64,000 nt of DNA from positions 122,712 to 186,711 of the forward strand of contig NZ_RJVB01000003.1 in NCBI RefSeq assembly GCF_003751505.1. Direction: 5' to 3'. This document shows, in pieces, positions 8,116-17,399 of the stretch; position 1 is the stretch's first letter; every line of letters starts with the position of its first letter. Under the pieces are notes generated by a model that saw nothing but the letters and a program-made list of their open reading frames with translations, was not told the origin of the DNA and did not search any database. A program made the translations under genes and the position numbers. This DNA is from Erwinia sp. JUb26. Its GTDB lineage: Bacteria; Pseudomonadota; Gammaproteobacteria; Enterobacterales; Enterobacteriaceae.

Positions 8116-9666
8116 ATGCACGTTTATTTCCCTCTGGCCCGTTCGCGGACGACAGCGCTGGTGGCCGCCGTGCTGGCGCTGAGCGGCTGTGCCGTTGGCC
8201 CTGATTACCAGGCGCCCAAACCCGCCACGCCGGGCAGCTTTAACAGCATGCAGTCGGGCAGCGCATCGCGCCCGCAGGCAACGGCGGTCAACGCCAGCTG
8301 GTGGAAATCCTTTAACGATCCGCAGCTCGACAGCCTGATTGAGCGGGCGATTGCCGGCAATCTGTCGCTACAGCAGGCGGTGCTGCGCATTGCCGGGGCG
8401 CGCCAGCAGCTGAGCCAGGCGCGCGGTGCCTGGGCTCCGTCGGTGAACGGTAACGCCAGATTTACCCGCCAGCAGTTAGGCATCAAGGGCGAGCTGGAAT
8501 CCGAAGGGGTTTACGACCGCGTGGATCAAATTGATACTGATACCGACCTGAAACCGGTGCTGGACAGCCTGTCTAAGCCGGTCGGCTTGTACCAGGGCAG
8601 CTTTGATGCATCCTGGGAGCTGGACATGTGGGGCAAAGTGCGCCGCCAGGTTGAAATGGCCGGCGCGCAGCAGCAGCAGTCGATAGAAAACCGCAACGAT
8701 GCGCTGGTATCGCTGGAGGCGGAAGTTGCCCGGGCCTATCTGCAACTGCGCGGCGCGCAGGCGATCACCGCGACGCTGGAAACCCAAATTGCCGTGGCAC
8801 AGCAGACGCTGGAACTTACCCAGAGCCAGCAGCGCAACGGGCTGGCGCCGCAAACCAATGTGGAGAACGCCCGCGCCCAGTACAACCTGCTGCGCTCCCA
8901 GCTGCCGCAGTACCAGGCGCAGATCCACCAGGCGATGAACGGCCTGGCGGTACTGACCGGGCGCGTGCCCGGCGCGCTTGACGGTGAACTGGCGGCCAGC
9001 AAAGCGTTTCCTGCGCTGCCGCAGGTGGTGCCGGTCGGTATCCCTGCCACGCTGGCCCGCCGTCGCCCCGATGTTCGCGAGGCGGAAGCCAGTCTGCATG
9101 CCGCTACGGCGAATATCGGCGTGTCGGTGGCTGAACTGTTCCCCAGCGTGTCGTTGACCGGGCAGTTTGGCATGCGTAACAGCGATGCGGGCTATCTGGA
9201 TAACTGGAGCAGCCACTTCTACAGCTACGGCCCGTCCGTCTCGATCCCGATATTCCAGGGAGGACGTCTGGTTTCCAGCGTCAAGGTGGCGCGCGCGCAG
9301 CAGGCCAGCGCCGTGCTGGGCTACCGGCAAACGGTGCTGACCGCGCTGCAGGATGTGGAAAACGCGCTGGTCAGCTACCGCAGCGATCAGCAGCAGGTGG
9401 TCGGGCTGGATGAAACGGTGAAAGCGCAGCAGTCGGCGTTCAATCTGGCCAGCGACAGCTATCGCCAGGGTATTTCTTCATTTATTGAAGCGCTGGATGC
9501 CCAGCGTCAGCTGGCGCAGGCGCAGCAGCAGGCGGAGCAGGCGAGGGTGCAGACCGGTCTGGATCTGGTTGCGCTGTATAAAGCGCTGGGCGGCGGCTGG
9601 GAGAATTACCAGAATGTCAGCCTGCCGGAGTATTCCGTATTTGGCCCGGCGGAAACGCCGCAGTAA
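8116..9666 (+). CDS. NodT-type outer-membrane efflux lipoprotein (TolC family)
   Basis: 516-residue outer-membrane factor. The start is placed at the ATG at 8116, one base after the permease stop, because it yields a lipoprotein signal: a hydrophobic run ending LALSGCAVGPDY with the acylated Cys at residue 25. A GTG at 8098 would overlap the permease and give a poorer signal. Two repeats of the OEP domain are visible, with characteristic long heptad helices and the VARRRPDVREAEASLHAATANIGVSVAELFP-type segment of NodT proteins (two short landmarks: RRRPDVREAEA and GVSVAELFPSVSL). It completes the tripartite pump. A weak hairpin around 9678-9701 without a clear T-run follows the gene. Confidence 0.9.
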   Translation: MHVYFPLARSRTTALVAAVLALSGCAVGPDYQAPKPATPGSFNSMQSGSASRPQATAVNASWWKSFNDPQLDSLIERAIAGNLSLQQAVLRIAGARQQLSQARGAWAPSVNGNARFTRQQLGIKGELESEGVYDRVDQIDTDTDLKPVLDSLSKPVGLYQGSFDASWELDMWGKVRRQVEMAGAQQQQSIENRNDALVSLEAEVARAYLQLRGAQAITATLETQIAVAQQTLELTQSQQRNGLAPQTNVENARAQYNLLRSQLPQYQAQIHQAMNGLAVLTGRVPGALDGELAASKAFPALPQVVPVGIPATLARRRPDVREAEASLHAATANIGVSVAELFPSVSLTGQFGMRNSDAGYLDNWSSHFYSYGPSVSIPIFQGGRLVSSVKVARAQQASAVLGYRQTVLTALQDVENALVSYRSDQQQVVGLDETVKAQQSAFNLASDSYRQGISSFIEALDAQRQLAQAQQQAEQARVQTGLDLVALYKALGGGWENYQNVSLPEYSVFGPAETPQ

Positions 9667-10228
9667 TTTCGTTTTCCACAGGCCCTCTTCCGAGGGCCTG
9701 AATCCTCTCCATGTTCATTTCTCCCTGATGTCGTCCCTGGTGATTTTTTAAATATCCCCTCAGACGTTTATTCCCTGTTTTTAATACGGTTATGCCCATT
9801 ACCCCTCACTCCGTAAGATAAAAGAGACGGAGAGGCTGATGAAATGATAAATAAAACATCATTTACGTAACCTTATGATTTCAAGCTATTTTAAATGTAC
9901 ATTTAGTGGGTTTTAATTGAGGGACTAAATGATAGCTAACTATCATGATTATTTTTAGTGAAATTTATATTCTCTTTTTATGTGATATGAAATGAAACGG
10001 CAGGCATATTGACGGGCTAATTCAACCTTAAAAGCGAATTAATGCGTTTTGCGTCACAAAATAAAGGCAGTAATGGGATCGGTTTCTAAAAATTTAATTT
10101 TCATTGTTAATAAAAATGAAAAAAATGATCTAAATTGGTCATGCAGGCGGTTGTTGTTAAAACAAGGTTGAGTTTTTTCCGCTCTGTCCCCTTACCAACC
10201 AGGTCGTTAAGAGGTCATTGAAGTCGCT
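9667..10228. other. AT-rich intergenic region before the sugar porter, with a palindrome
   Basis: 562 bp without a supportable gene; clearly AT-rich compared with its neighbours. It holds the inverted repeat ATGATAG-CTAA-CTATCAT (9929-9946), which looks like a binding site for a dimeric regulator, and an imperfect AT-only hairpin around 10100-10125. The rest presumably carries the promoter and a long leader of the sugar-porter gene, but no clear -35/-10 pair could be chosen. Confidence 0.5.
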
Positions 10229-11719
10229 ATGGCAAAAGAACAATATATAACCGCTAACCGTGCGTCAGGTCCCAACAGCAACACCAAAACAGAACCCCTC
10301 GTTAAGGTGATTGCCGCAATCGCTACTTTAGGTGGCCTGCTGTTTGGCTATGATACCGGCGTTATTTCCGGAGCCCTACTGTTTATGGGCGACGAGTTAC
10401 ATCTTACCCCCTTCACTACCGGACTGGTCACCAGTTCACTGCTGTTCGGTGCGGCGTTTGGTGCACTGTTCTCCGGTCATTTTGCCGCCGCCATCGGCCG
10501 CAGAAAGATCATCATTACTCTGGCGATTATCTTCGCGCTGGGATCGATCGGCACGGCGTTTGCCCCTGACGTTGAGTGGATGATCTTCTTCCGCGTGGTG
10601 TTAGGCGTTGCCGTCGGCGGCGCGTCGGCCACCGTGCCGGTGTATATCGCGGAAATTGCGCCCGCTAACAAGCGAGGGCAGCTGGTGACCATCCAGGAAC
10701 TGATGATCGTTTCCGGCCAGATGCTGGCCTATATCTCCAACGCCGGGTTTAACGCGGCCTGGGGTGGGCATGATACCTGGCGCTGGATGCTGTTCGTGGC
10801 GACCATCCCTGCCGTTTTGCTGTGGTTTGGCATGATGTTTATGCCGGACACGCCGCGCTGGTACGCGATGAAAGGGCGGCTGGCCGAGGCGCGTAAAGTG
10901 CTGGAGCGCACGCGGGCGAAGGAAGACGTGGAGTGGGAACTGGAGGAGATTACCGAAACGCTGGAAGAGGAGGACCGCCAGCAAACGCGCTCGAGCATCA
11001 GCGAACTGAAAAAGCCCTGGCTGTTTAAGCTGTTCCTGATCGGCGTGGGTATTGCCGTTATCCAGCAAACCTCGGGCGTGAACACCATAATGTACTATGC
11101 GCCGACGATGCTGAAAGCGGTGGGCATGAGCACCGACGCCGCGTTGTTCGCCACCATCGCCAACGGCGCGATTTCGGTGCTGATGACCTTTGTCGGCATC
11201 TGGCTGCTGGGGCGCATCGGCCGCCGCACGCTGGTGAAGATTGGCCAGTTCGGCTGTACCGCCTGCCTGTTCTTTATCGGTGCGGTCAGCTACTTCATGC
11301 CGGAAACCATCAATGGCGAAGTGGATGTACTGCGCAGCTATATGGTGCTGCTGGGGATGCTGATGTTTTTAAGCTTCCAGCAGTCGGCGCTGTCTCCTGT
11401 CACCTGGCTGCTGCTGTCCGAAATCTTCCCAACCCGCCTGCGCGGGGTGTTTATGGGCGGGGCGGTATTCGCGATGTGGATTGCCAACTTCCTGATCTCT
11501 CTGGCCTTCCCGCTTCTGCTGGCCAGCGTCGGTCTTTCCGGAGCATTCTTTATTTTCGGTCTGATTGGCATTTGCGGCGCGCTGTTCGTGATTAAGTGCG
11601 TGCCGGAAACCCGCAACCGCAGCCTGGAGCAGATTGAACACTATCTGCACGACTGGCTGAGTAACGATGAAGAGGCCACCACGTTAGCCTCGACAAAGAA
11701 AAAGGCTGAAAGCCACTAG
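10229..11719 (+). CDS. MFS sugar:proton symporter (sugar-porter family)
   Basis: 496-residue twelve-helix transporter of the sugar-porter family (GalP, AraE, XylE, IolT). Family signatures are all visible: GGLLFGYDTGVISGAL in helix 1, the RxGRR-type loops (GRRK and RIGRR), VPVYIAEIAP after helix 4, the PDTPRW motif before the central loop, IQQTSGVNTIMYYAPT in helix 7 and VPETRNRSLEQIE at the end. The helix-1 and helix-7 wording is nearer to IolT-like inositol/hexose porters than to GalP, but the substrate cannot be fixed. No catabolic genes are adjacent. It has its own long AT-rich upstream region and a strong terminator. Confidence 0.9.
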   Translation: MAKEQYITANRASGPNSNTKTEPLVKVIAAIATLGGLLFGYDTGVISGALLFMGDELHLTPFTTGLVTSSLLFGAAFGALFSGHFAAAIGRRKIIITLAIIFALGSIGTAFAPDVEWMIFFRVVLGVAVGGASATVPVYIAEIAPANKRGQLVTIQELMIVSGQMLAYISNAGFNAAWGGHDTWRWMLFVATIPAVLLWFGMMFMPDTPRWYAMKGRLAEARKVLERTRAKEDVEWELEEITETLEEEDRQQTRSSISELKKPWLFKLFLIGVGIAVIQQTSGVNTIMYYAPTMLKAVGMSTDAALFATIANGAISVLMTFVGIWLLGRIGRRTLVKIGQFGCTACLFFIGAVSYFMPETINGEVDVLRSYMVLLGMLMFLSFQQSALSPVTWLLLSEIFPTRLRGVFMGGAVFAMWIANFLISLAFPLLLASVGLSGAFFIFGLIGICGALFVIKCVPETRNRSLEQIEHYLHDWLSNDEEATTLASTKKKAESH

Positions 11720-11723
11720 GCTA

Positions 11724-11750
11724 CCGGCCGGGCAATCGCCCGGCCTTTTT
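11724..11750 (+). terminator. Terminator of the sugar-porter gene
   Basis: GGCCGGGC (11726-11733) pairs with GCCCGGCC (11738-11745) around the loop AATC, followed directly by five T. It begins 4 bp after the stop codon. Confidence 0.9.
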
Positions 11751-11855
11751 ATTGCTTCTCTCGCCTGCTGCACCAGCACACTGTATTCGCCGCGCCGTTT
11801 TTGGCATAATGCGCGCTGACTCACATCCTCACTACGTAAAATAAAGGCTATCCCT

Positions 11856-13448
11856 GTGCTAGTTTCCAGCAACGTCACCATGCAGTTTGGCAGTAAGCCG
11901 CTGTTCGAAAACATTTCTGTCAAATTTGGCGGCGGCAACCGCTACGGCCTGATCGGTGCCAACGGCAGCGGTAAGTCCACCTTTATGAAAATTCTGGGTA
12001 GCGATCTGGTGCCTTCTGCCGGTAACGTCTCCATCGATCCGAACGAACGTATCGGTAAACTGCGCCAGGATCAGTTCGCCTTTGAACAGTATTCGGTGCT
12101 GGATACGGTGATCATGGGCCACGGTGAGCTGTGGGCGGTGAAGGAAGAGCGCGATGCGATCTATGCGCTGCCGGAAATGAGCGAAGAAGACGGCTATAAA
12201 GTTGCCGACCTCGAAGAAAAATACGGCGAAATGGACGGTTACACCGCCGAAGCGCGCGCCGGTGAACTGCTGCTGGGCGTGGGTATTCCGCTTGAGCAGC
12301 ATTACGGTCCGATGAGCGAAGTGGCACCGGGCTGGAAGCTGCGTGTGCTGCTGGCGCAGGCGCTGTTCTCTAACCCGGAAATCCTGCTGCTTGACGAACC
12401 GACGAACAACCTGGACATCGATACCATTCGCTGGCTGGAGCAGGTGCTGAACGAGCGTAACAGCACCATGATCATTATTTCGCACGACCGTCACTTCCTG
12501 AACATGGTCTGCACGCACATGGCCGATCTCGACTACGGCGAACTGCGCGTTTATCCGGGTAACTATGACGAATATATGACGGCCGCCACCCAGGCGCGCG
12601 AACGCCTGCTGTCGGATAATGCCAAGAAGAAGGCGCAGATCAACGAACTGCAGTCCTTCGTCAGCCGCTTCAGCGCCAACGCCTCGAAATCCCGTCAGGC
12701 AACCTCTCGCGCCAAGCAGATTGATAAAATTAAGCTGGATGAAGTCAAAGCCTCCAGCCGCCAGAACCCGTTTATCCGCTTCGAGCAGGATAAAAAGCTG
12801 TTCCGTAATGCCCTGACGCTTGAAGCGGTGACCAAAGGCTTCGACAACGGCCCGCTGTTTAAAAACTTAAACACGCTGCTGGAAGTCGGTGAGAAGCTGG
12901 CGATCATCGGTCCGAACGGTATCGGTAAAACCACCCTGCTGAAAACGCTGGTCGGTGAGCTGACGCCGGATTCCGGTACTGTTAAATGGTCTGAAAACGC
13001 GCAGATTGGCTACTATGCGCAGGATCATGCCCATGACTTTAGCGACAATTTGACCGTGTTTGACTGGATGAGCCAGTGGATGCAGGAAGGGGACGATGAG
13101 CAGGCAGTACGCAGCATCCTCGGCCGCCTGCTGTTCAGCCAGGACGATATCAAGAAGCCTGCTAAAGTGCTTTCCGGTGGGGAAAAAGGCCGTATGCTGT
13201 TCGGCAAGCTGATGATGCAGAAGCCGAATATCCTGATTATGGATGAGCCCACCAACCACCTGGATATGGAGTCCATCGAAGCGCTGAACATGGCGCTGGA
13301 AATGTACGAAGGGACGCTGATCTTCGTGTCTCACGACCGTGAGTTCGTCAGCTCGCTGGCTACTCGCGTGATCGATATGTCTCCGGGCAAGATCACCGAC
13401 TTTACCGGCAACTACGAAGACTACCTGCGCAGCCAGGGCATCGTCTAA
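11856..13448 (+). CDS. ybiT: YbiT, ABC-F family ribosome-associated ATPase
   Basis: 530-residue soluble ABC-F protein with two nucleotide-binding domains and no membrane segment. Walker A motifs are GANGSGKST (34-42) and GPNGIGKTT (near 354). Walker B sites read [11 protein letters not shown] and [11 protein letters not shown], the EQ-type dipeptides are present, and a charged linker (about 240-300) with [16 protein letters not shown] corresponds to the P-site tRNA interaction motif. It is nearly identical to E. coli YbiT throughout. ABC-F proteins act on the ribosomal E site during stalled or early translation; the precise role of YbiT is unsettled. The start is GTG. A CATAAT hexamer near 11805 may be its -10 element. 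Confidence 0.96.
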   Translation: MLVSSNVTMQFGSKPLFENISVKFGGGNRYGLIGANGSGKSTFMKILGSDLVPSAGNVSIDPNERIGKLRQDQFAFEQYSVLDTVIMGHGELWAVKEERDAIYALPEMSEEDGYKVADLEEKYGEMDGYTAEARAGELLLGVGIPLEQHYGPMSEVAPGWKLRVLLAQALFSNPEILLLDEPTNNLDIDTIRWLEQVLNERNSTMIIISHDRHFLNMVCTHMADLDYGELRVYPGNYDEYMTAATQARERLLSDNAKKKAQINELQSFVSRFSANASKSRQATSRAKQIDKIKLDEVKASSRQNPFIRFEQDKKLFRNALTLEAVTKGFDNGPLFKNLNTLLEVGEKLAIIGPNGIGKTTLLKTLVGELTPDSGTVKWSENAQIGYYAQDHAHDFSDNLTVFDWMSQWMQEGDDEQAVRSILGRLLFSQDDIKKPAKVLSGGEKGRMLFGKLMMQKPNILIMDEPTNHLDMESIEALNMALEMYEGTLIFVSHDREFVSSLATRVIDMSPGKITDFTGNYEDYLRSQGIV

Positions 13449-13456
13449 ATTGCTTT

Positions 13457-13486
13457 CGTGGGCCAGGTTCTTCTGGCCCACGTTTA
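13457..13486. terminator. Bidirectional terminator between ybiT and the cyclase gene
   Basis: CGTGGGCCAG (13457-13466) pairs perfectly with CTGGCCCACG (13473-13482), followed by TTTAATAATT on the plus side. It sits at the convergent 3' ends of ybiT and the cyclase gene. Confidence 0.75.
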
Positions 13487-15034
13487 ATAATTCTCCGCCA
13501 CCCGATTTTTCCCCGCGTTTTTCGCCACGTACAGCGCCCGATCCGCTTCGGCAATCAGTGCCTGCGGCGTCAGTGACTGATTGATCTGATTCATCACATG
13601 CAGCCCGACGCTGACTGAAACCGCCTGCTGGCCACAGCTGTTGTGCTGATGTGGAATATTCAGTGCGGTAATCGCCTCGACCACCTGGTGTGCAAAGCGA
13701 CTGGCCATTTCGCGATCGCAGCCGGGCAGAATAATCGCAAACTCTTCTCCGCCGTAGCGGGCCACCAGATTATCCGGGCGATGGGGCAGGTGGGCCAGCG
13801 CATCCGCAATGTGCTTCAGGCAGTCGTCGCCCGCCGGATGGCCGTAACTGTCGTTAAACGCCTTAAACGAGTCGACGTCAATCATCAGCAGCGCCAGCGG
13901 AATGCGCAGCTTGTGCGCGCGATCGATGCTGTGCTGCAAATAGAGATCGAACTGACGACGGTTTGCCAGCCCGGTCAGGCCGTCAACCAGCGCCAGGGTC
14001 TGCAACGTCCGGTTCATGGCGGTAAGCCTGTCGCGCACCACGGTCAGCTCCTGCTGATTTTTCAGATTCAGGCTGATGTGCCGCAGCACCAGCATCCCCA
14101 GCAGGAAAATCACCAGCAACAGAATGGTACAAAGCGCGATGTAGACACTCAGCGTGGAGAACCAGCCGCGCATCAGCTGCCTTTTATCATACCCGGCGGC
14201 GGTAACCAGCGAATAGCGCTGCAGGGCAGAGTAGCCGAAGACCCGCTCTTTGCCGTCGAGCGCGGATTTATACACGGCGGTACCGCTGGAGGCGTTTTTC
14301 AGCAGAGTGGTAAACAGCGGGCTGTCGGAAATATTGCGGTTGATGGCGCTTTCAACATACGGGCGCACGTAGAGGATCGTGCCGTCGCTCAGCATCAGCG
14401 CCAGCACGTTGTGGCGGCCCAGATTGTAGTAGCCGTAAACGGTTTTGAAGAAGCTGAGATTGACCGACGCCAGCAGAATACCGCGGAAGGATCCATCACC
14501 GTTATTCAGCCGCAGTGAAACCGGGATCACCAGATCGCCGGTAGCCCGGCTGCGGATCACCTTGCCGATATGCACCCTGCCGTCGTTATGGGTTTGATGA
14601 TAGCGGAAATATTCCCGATCGCTGTTGTTGATTTGCTTCGGGATATTGCCTTTGGACGTCACCAGCCAGTTGCCCTGTGCATCGTAAATCGCCATACCGT
14701 TAAGCTGCGGCAGGGAGTTGGTGCGCGAACTGAGCAGCTCCTGAAGGTAGTTGTGCTGTGCCTGATTCAGGCCGATAAGCGAGATACGATCGCTGACGTC
14801 CTGCAGCGTCAGTTCTACCTGTAAGAAGGTGTCTTCCGCCTGGCGGGAAAGCGACTGCGAAAGATTATGCGCATCATCCTGTGCTGAAGCGATGGTCCGC
14901 TGCCAGGAGTTCCAGATCAGCCAGCCGTTAATCAGGATCACCACGCTCACAATGGCCAGCAAAAAAATAATCATCATCTGGCGCAATGAAAGCTTACTGG
15001 AGTGAGAGGTCACGGCATGCTGGTCTGCAATCAT
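13484..15034 (-). CDS. Membrane-anchored diguanylate cyclase with a dCACHE-like sensor
   Basis: 516-residue c-di-GMP synthase. An N-terminal membrane helix (about 20-42), a roughly 240-residue periplasmic region resembling dCACHE sensors (contains NLSFFKTVYGYYNLGRHN), a second helix (about 290-312), a short linker and a GGDEF domain are visible. The signature is GGEEF at 428-432 inside ARYGGEEFAIILPG, and LALVDGLTGLANRRQFD marks the domain start, so the catalytic site looks intact. The allosteric I-site normally reads RxxD five residues before GGEEF; here it reads RPDN, so the Asp is replaced and product inhibition may be lost. It lies downstream of moeB but has its own TATAAT element. It is not part of the E. 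coli K-12 order at this locus. Confidence 0.92.
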   Translation of the reverse strand: MIADQHAVTSHSSKLSLRQMMIIFLLAIVSVVILINGWLIWNSWQRTIASAQDDAHNLSQSLSRQAEDTFLQVELTLQDVSDRISLIGLNQAQHNYLQELLSSRTNSLPQLNGMAIYDAQGNWLVTSKGNIPKQINNSDREYFRYHQTHNDGRVHIGKVIRSRATGDLVIPVSLRLNNGDGSFRGILLASVNLSFFKTVYGYYNLGRHNVLALMLSDGTILYVRPYVESAINRNISDSPLFTTLLKNASSGTAVYKSALDGKERVFGYSALQRYSLVTAAGYDKRQLMRGWFSTLSVYIALCTILLLVIFLLGMLVLRHISLNLKNQQELTVVRDRLTAMNRTLQTLALVDGLTGLANRRQFDLYLQHSIDRAHKLRIPLALLMIDVDSFKAFNDSYGHPAGDDCLKHIADALAHLPHRPDNLVARYGGEEFAIILPGCDREMASRFAHQVVEAITALNIPHQHNSCGQQAVSVSVGLHVMNQINQSLTPQALIAEADRALYVAKNAGKNRVAENY

Positions 15035-15072
15035 TTACGTCATCCTTCCTGCCACCGGGGCGGTCATGCTTT

Positions 15073-15078
15073 ATTATA
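15073..15078 (-). promoter_or_regulatory. -10 element of the diguanylate cyclase gene
   Basis: Perfect TATAAT on the minus strand, 39 bp before the start codon, in the 97-bp gap after moeB. A matching -35 hexamer is poor, so activation by a factor is possible. Confidence 0.45.
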
Positions 15079-15131
15079 GATTCTGTCAGGCGAAACGCTT
15101 GTTTTTACTCCGTAAAAATTACGAAAAGCGT

Positions 15132-15896
15132 CTATTCTGGTGGGCGATCCGAGCAAACTTCACAGTGAGGATCGCGGGCCACTTTCATCGTGCGGAACTG
15201 CAGGGTCATGGCATCATACAGCAGCAGCTGACCGGCAACCGGGCTGCCGTAATCGGTGAGTGTGCGAATCGCCTCCATGGCCTGCAGGGAACCGATGACC
15301 CCAACCAGCGGGGCCATCACGCCCGCTTCCACGCAGCTCAACGTGCCGTCACCAAACAGCCTGCTGATGCAGCGATAGCACGGCTCGTTATCACCCCAGC
15401 GAAACACGCTGATTTGCCCCTCCATGCGGATCGCCGCGCCTGAGACCAGCGGTATTTTGCTGAGAAAGCACAGGCGGTTGAGCTGTTCACGCGTCGCCAC
15501 GTTATCGCAGCAGTCAACCACCAGATGCTGTTCGCTTAGCAGCGGTGCCAGTTCGCTATCGTCAAGCTGCGCATTAATCGTGCTGTAGCGAACCTGCGAG
15601 TTAATAGCCTCCAGCCGAATGCGCGCGGACTCGACTTTCGCCATACCCAGCTGCGCCTCGCCGTGCAGCACCTGCCGCTGCAGGTTCGACAGGGAAACGT
15701 GGTCAAAGTCCAGCAGGGTCAGATGACCGACGCCCGCGGCGGCAAGATACTGACCGGCGGCACAGCCCAGCCCGCCCAGCCCGACCACCAGCACCTTTGC
15801 CGCCTTTAACCGCTCCTGACCGTCGAAGTCAAAGCCGCGCAGCACGATCTGGCGGTTGTAGCGCAGCATCTCTTCGTCGCTGAGTTCGGGGTGCAT
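15132..15896 (-). CDS. moeB: MoeB, molybdopterin-synthase adenylyltransferase
   Basis: 254-residue E1-like enzyme that adenylates the C-terminus of MoaD for later sulfur transfer in molybdopterin synthesis. The ATP-binding VVGLGGLGCAAGQYLAAAG, the SNLQRQ arginine-finger segment, DCCDNVATR and paired zinc ligands (CYRC and CEVC near the C-terminus) are visible. The frame stays open upstream, but the ATG at 15896, one base after the moeA stop, gives the family start and a likely translationally coupled moeA-moeB operon. The tail after CEVC is slightly longer than in E. coli. Confidence 0.96.
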   Translation of the reverse strand: MHPELSDEEMLRYNRQIVLRGFDFDGQERLKAAKVLVVGLGGLGCAAGQYLAAAGVGHLTLLDFDHVSLSNLQRQVLHGEAQLGMAKVESARIRLEAINSQVRYSTINAQLDDSELAPLLSEQHLVVDCCDNVATREQLNRLCFLSKIPLVSGAAIRMEGQISVFRWGDNEPCYRCISRLFGDGTLSCVEAGVMAPLVGVIGSLQAMEAIRTLTDYGSPVAGQLLLYDAMTLQFRTMKVARDPHCEVCSDRPPE

Positions 15897-15897
15897 A

Positions 15898-17133
15898 TCA
15901 GCCTTCCAGCAGCGCGTTAAACGGTTCGATCTCAACCCACTCGCCAGGCTGCACGCTGCCGCGTTCGCGTTCGAGTACGATAAAGCAGTTTGCCTGGTGC
16001 CATGAGCTGAAGACGTGGGAACCCTGATGGCCGGTGGATTTCACCTCCAGCTCTCCCTGGGGGTTACGCAGCAGAACGCCGCGCTGGAAGTCGAGGCGGC
16101 CCGGGGATTTTTTCAACACGTCGGCGCAGCGCACCCGCTGGCGTGGCGGCAGGGCGGGGCCGCTTTGCCCGTTCAGCTTCGCCAGCAGCGGCTGCACCAG
16201 CTGATAGAAGGTCAGCATCGCCGAGACCGGATTGCCCGGCAGGCCGCAGAACCAGCTGTTTTTCAGACGGCCAAAGGCGAAGGGTTTACCCGGCTTAATC
16301 GCCAGCTTCCAGAAACTCACTTCGCCGAGCTCCTCCAGCATCTGTTTAGTGTAATCGGCCTCGCCAACGGAGACGCCACCGCTGCTGATCACCACGTCGG
16401 CGCGGGCATCGGCCTCGTTAAAGGCGGCGCGCAGCGCATCGCGGTCGTCACGAATAATGCCGAGATCGATCACCTCGCAGCCCAGCTTATTGAGCATCAG
16501 ATGCACGGCAAAGCGGTTGGTGTCGTAAATCTGCCCCGCGGCCAGCGGCTGACCGGGCGACTGGAGTTCATCACCGGTGGAGAAAATCGCCACGCGCAGC
16601 GGGCGCAGCACCTGCACGCTGGCAATGCCCAGCGAGGCCAGCAGCGGCAGCTCGGCGGCTCCGAGCCTGACGCCTGCGCTCAGCACTTCGCTTCCCTGGT
16701 GGATATCCTCTCCGGCGCGGCGGATGTTCTGCCCTGCGTTGACTCCCGCGGTAATCACCACCTCGTCACCCTGCAATTCGGTCTGCTCCTGCATCACCAC
16801 CGCTTCGCATCCCGTTGGGATCGGTGCGCCGGTCATAATGCGGATGCAGCTGCCGGTCGGCCATTCGCCGCAGAAAGGCGACCCGGCAAAGGCTTTCCCG
16901 GCGACGGGAAGCGGCGTGCCGGATTGGACATCGACCATGCGGACGGCATAACCATCCATGGCGGAATTATCAAAAGGGGGAACGGCCATCGGTGAAATCA
17001 CCGGAGAGGCGCTGATGCGACCGGCAGCCTGCGGCAGCGGTAAAACGTCGCTTTCATTCATGGGGGTAATGCGGCTCAGCATAGTGCTCAGGGCATCGTC
17101 GAGGGAGATCAATCCCGATGTAAACGCTTCCAT
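15898..17133 (-). CDS. moeA: MoeA, molybdopterin molybdenumtransferase
   Basis: 411-residue cytosolic enzyme that inserts molybdate into adenylylated molybdopterin to make molybdenum cofactor. The four-domain MoeA layout is apparent: [12 protein letters not shown] near the N-terminus, [25 protein letters not shown] (seen in parts as [11 protein letters not shown]), [14 protein letters not shown] in the MPT-binding MogA-like domain and [13 protein letters not shown] [14 protein letters not shown]. It is the first gene of moeA-moeB and is divergent from iaaA-gsi, as in E. coli. A GTGACC/CATAAT promoter lies about 50-80 bp upstream. Confidence 0.96.
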   Translation of the reverse strand: MEAFTSGLISLDDALSTMLSRITPMNESDVLPLPQAAGRISASPVISPMAVPPFDNSAMDGYAVRMVDVQSGTPLPVAGKAFAGSPFCGEWPTGSCIRIMTGAPIPTGCEAVVMQEQTELQGDEVVITAGVNAGQNIRRAGEDIHQGSEVLSAGVRLGAAELPLLASLGIASVQVLRPLRVAIFSTGDELQSPGQPLAAGQIYDTNRFAVHLMLNKLGCEVIDLGIIRDDRDALRAAFNEADARADVVISSGGVSVGEADYTKQMLEELGEVSFWKLAIKPGKPFAFGRLKNSWFCGLPGNPVSAMLTFYQLVQPLLAKLNGQSGPALPPRQRVRCADVLKKSPGRLDFQRGVLLRNPQGELEVKSTGHQGSHVFSSWHQANCFIVLERERGSVQPGEWVEIEPFNALLEG

Positions 17134-17183
17134 ATCATATCCTCGGTTCGCGCCGCCGGGGCGGGCGAAATGCTTTTGGCAGT

Positions 17184-17212
17184 ATTATGGCGCGATTCGG
17201 CAACAGGGTCAC
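17184..17212 (-). promoter_or_regulatory. Probable moeA-moeB promoter
   Basis: On the minus strand GTGACC and CATAAT are 17 bp apart, ending about 50 bp before the moeA start. Hexamers are moderate matches. Confidence 0.45.
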
Positions 17213-17294
17213 GCATGCTGAAAAGAGAGGTATAAAAGTAAGAAATGCAGCTAAGTTAGAACCATTGGTTATTATCAGGGTGCGAACTTTCCGC

Positions 17295-17323
17295 TTTACA
17301 ACCTCAGGTATGCTACCTATAGT
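17295..17323 (+). promoter_or_regulatory. Probable iaaA-gsiABCD promoter
   Basis: TTTACA and TATAGT lie exactly 17 bp apart, about 77 bp upstream of the iaaA start, and read toward it. This is the best sigma-70 match in the moeA/iaaA divergent region. Confidence 0.65.
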
Positions 17324-17399
17324 CAAAACGGTATTTTTTCAAAAAATGCCCGCTAACCCGGTGTTTTTCATGCTGATTTAACAGACAGGATAAATAATC

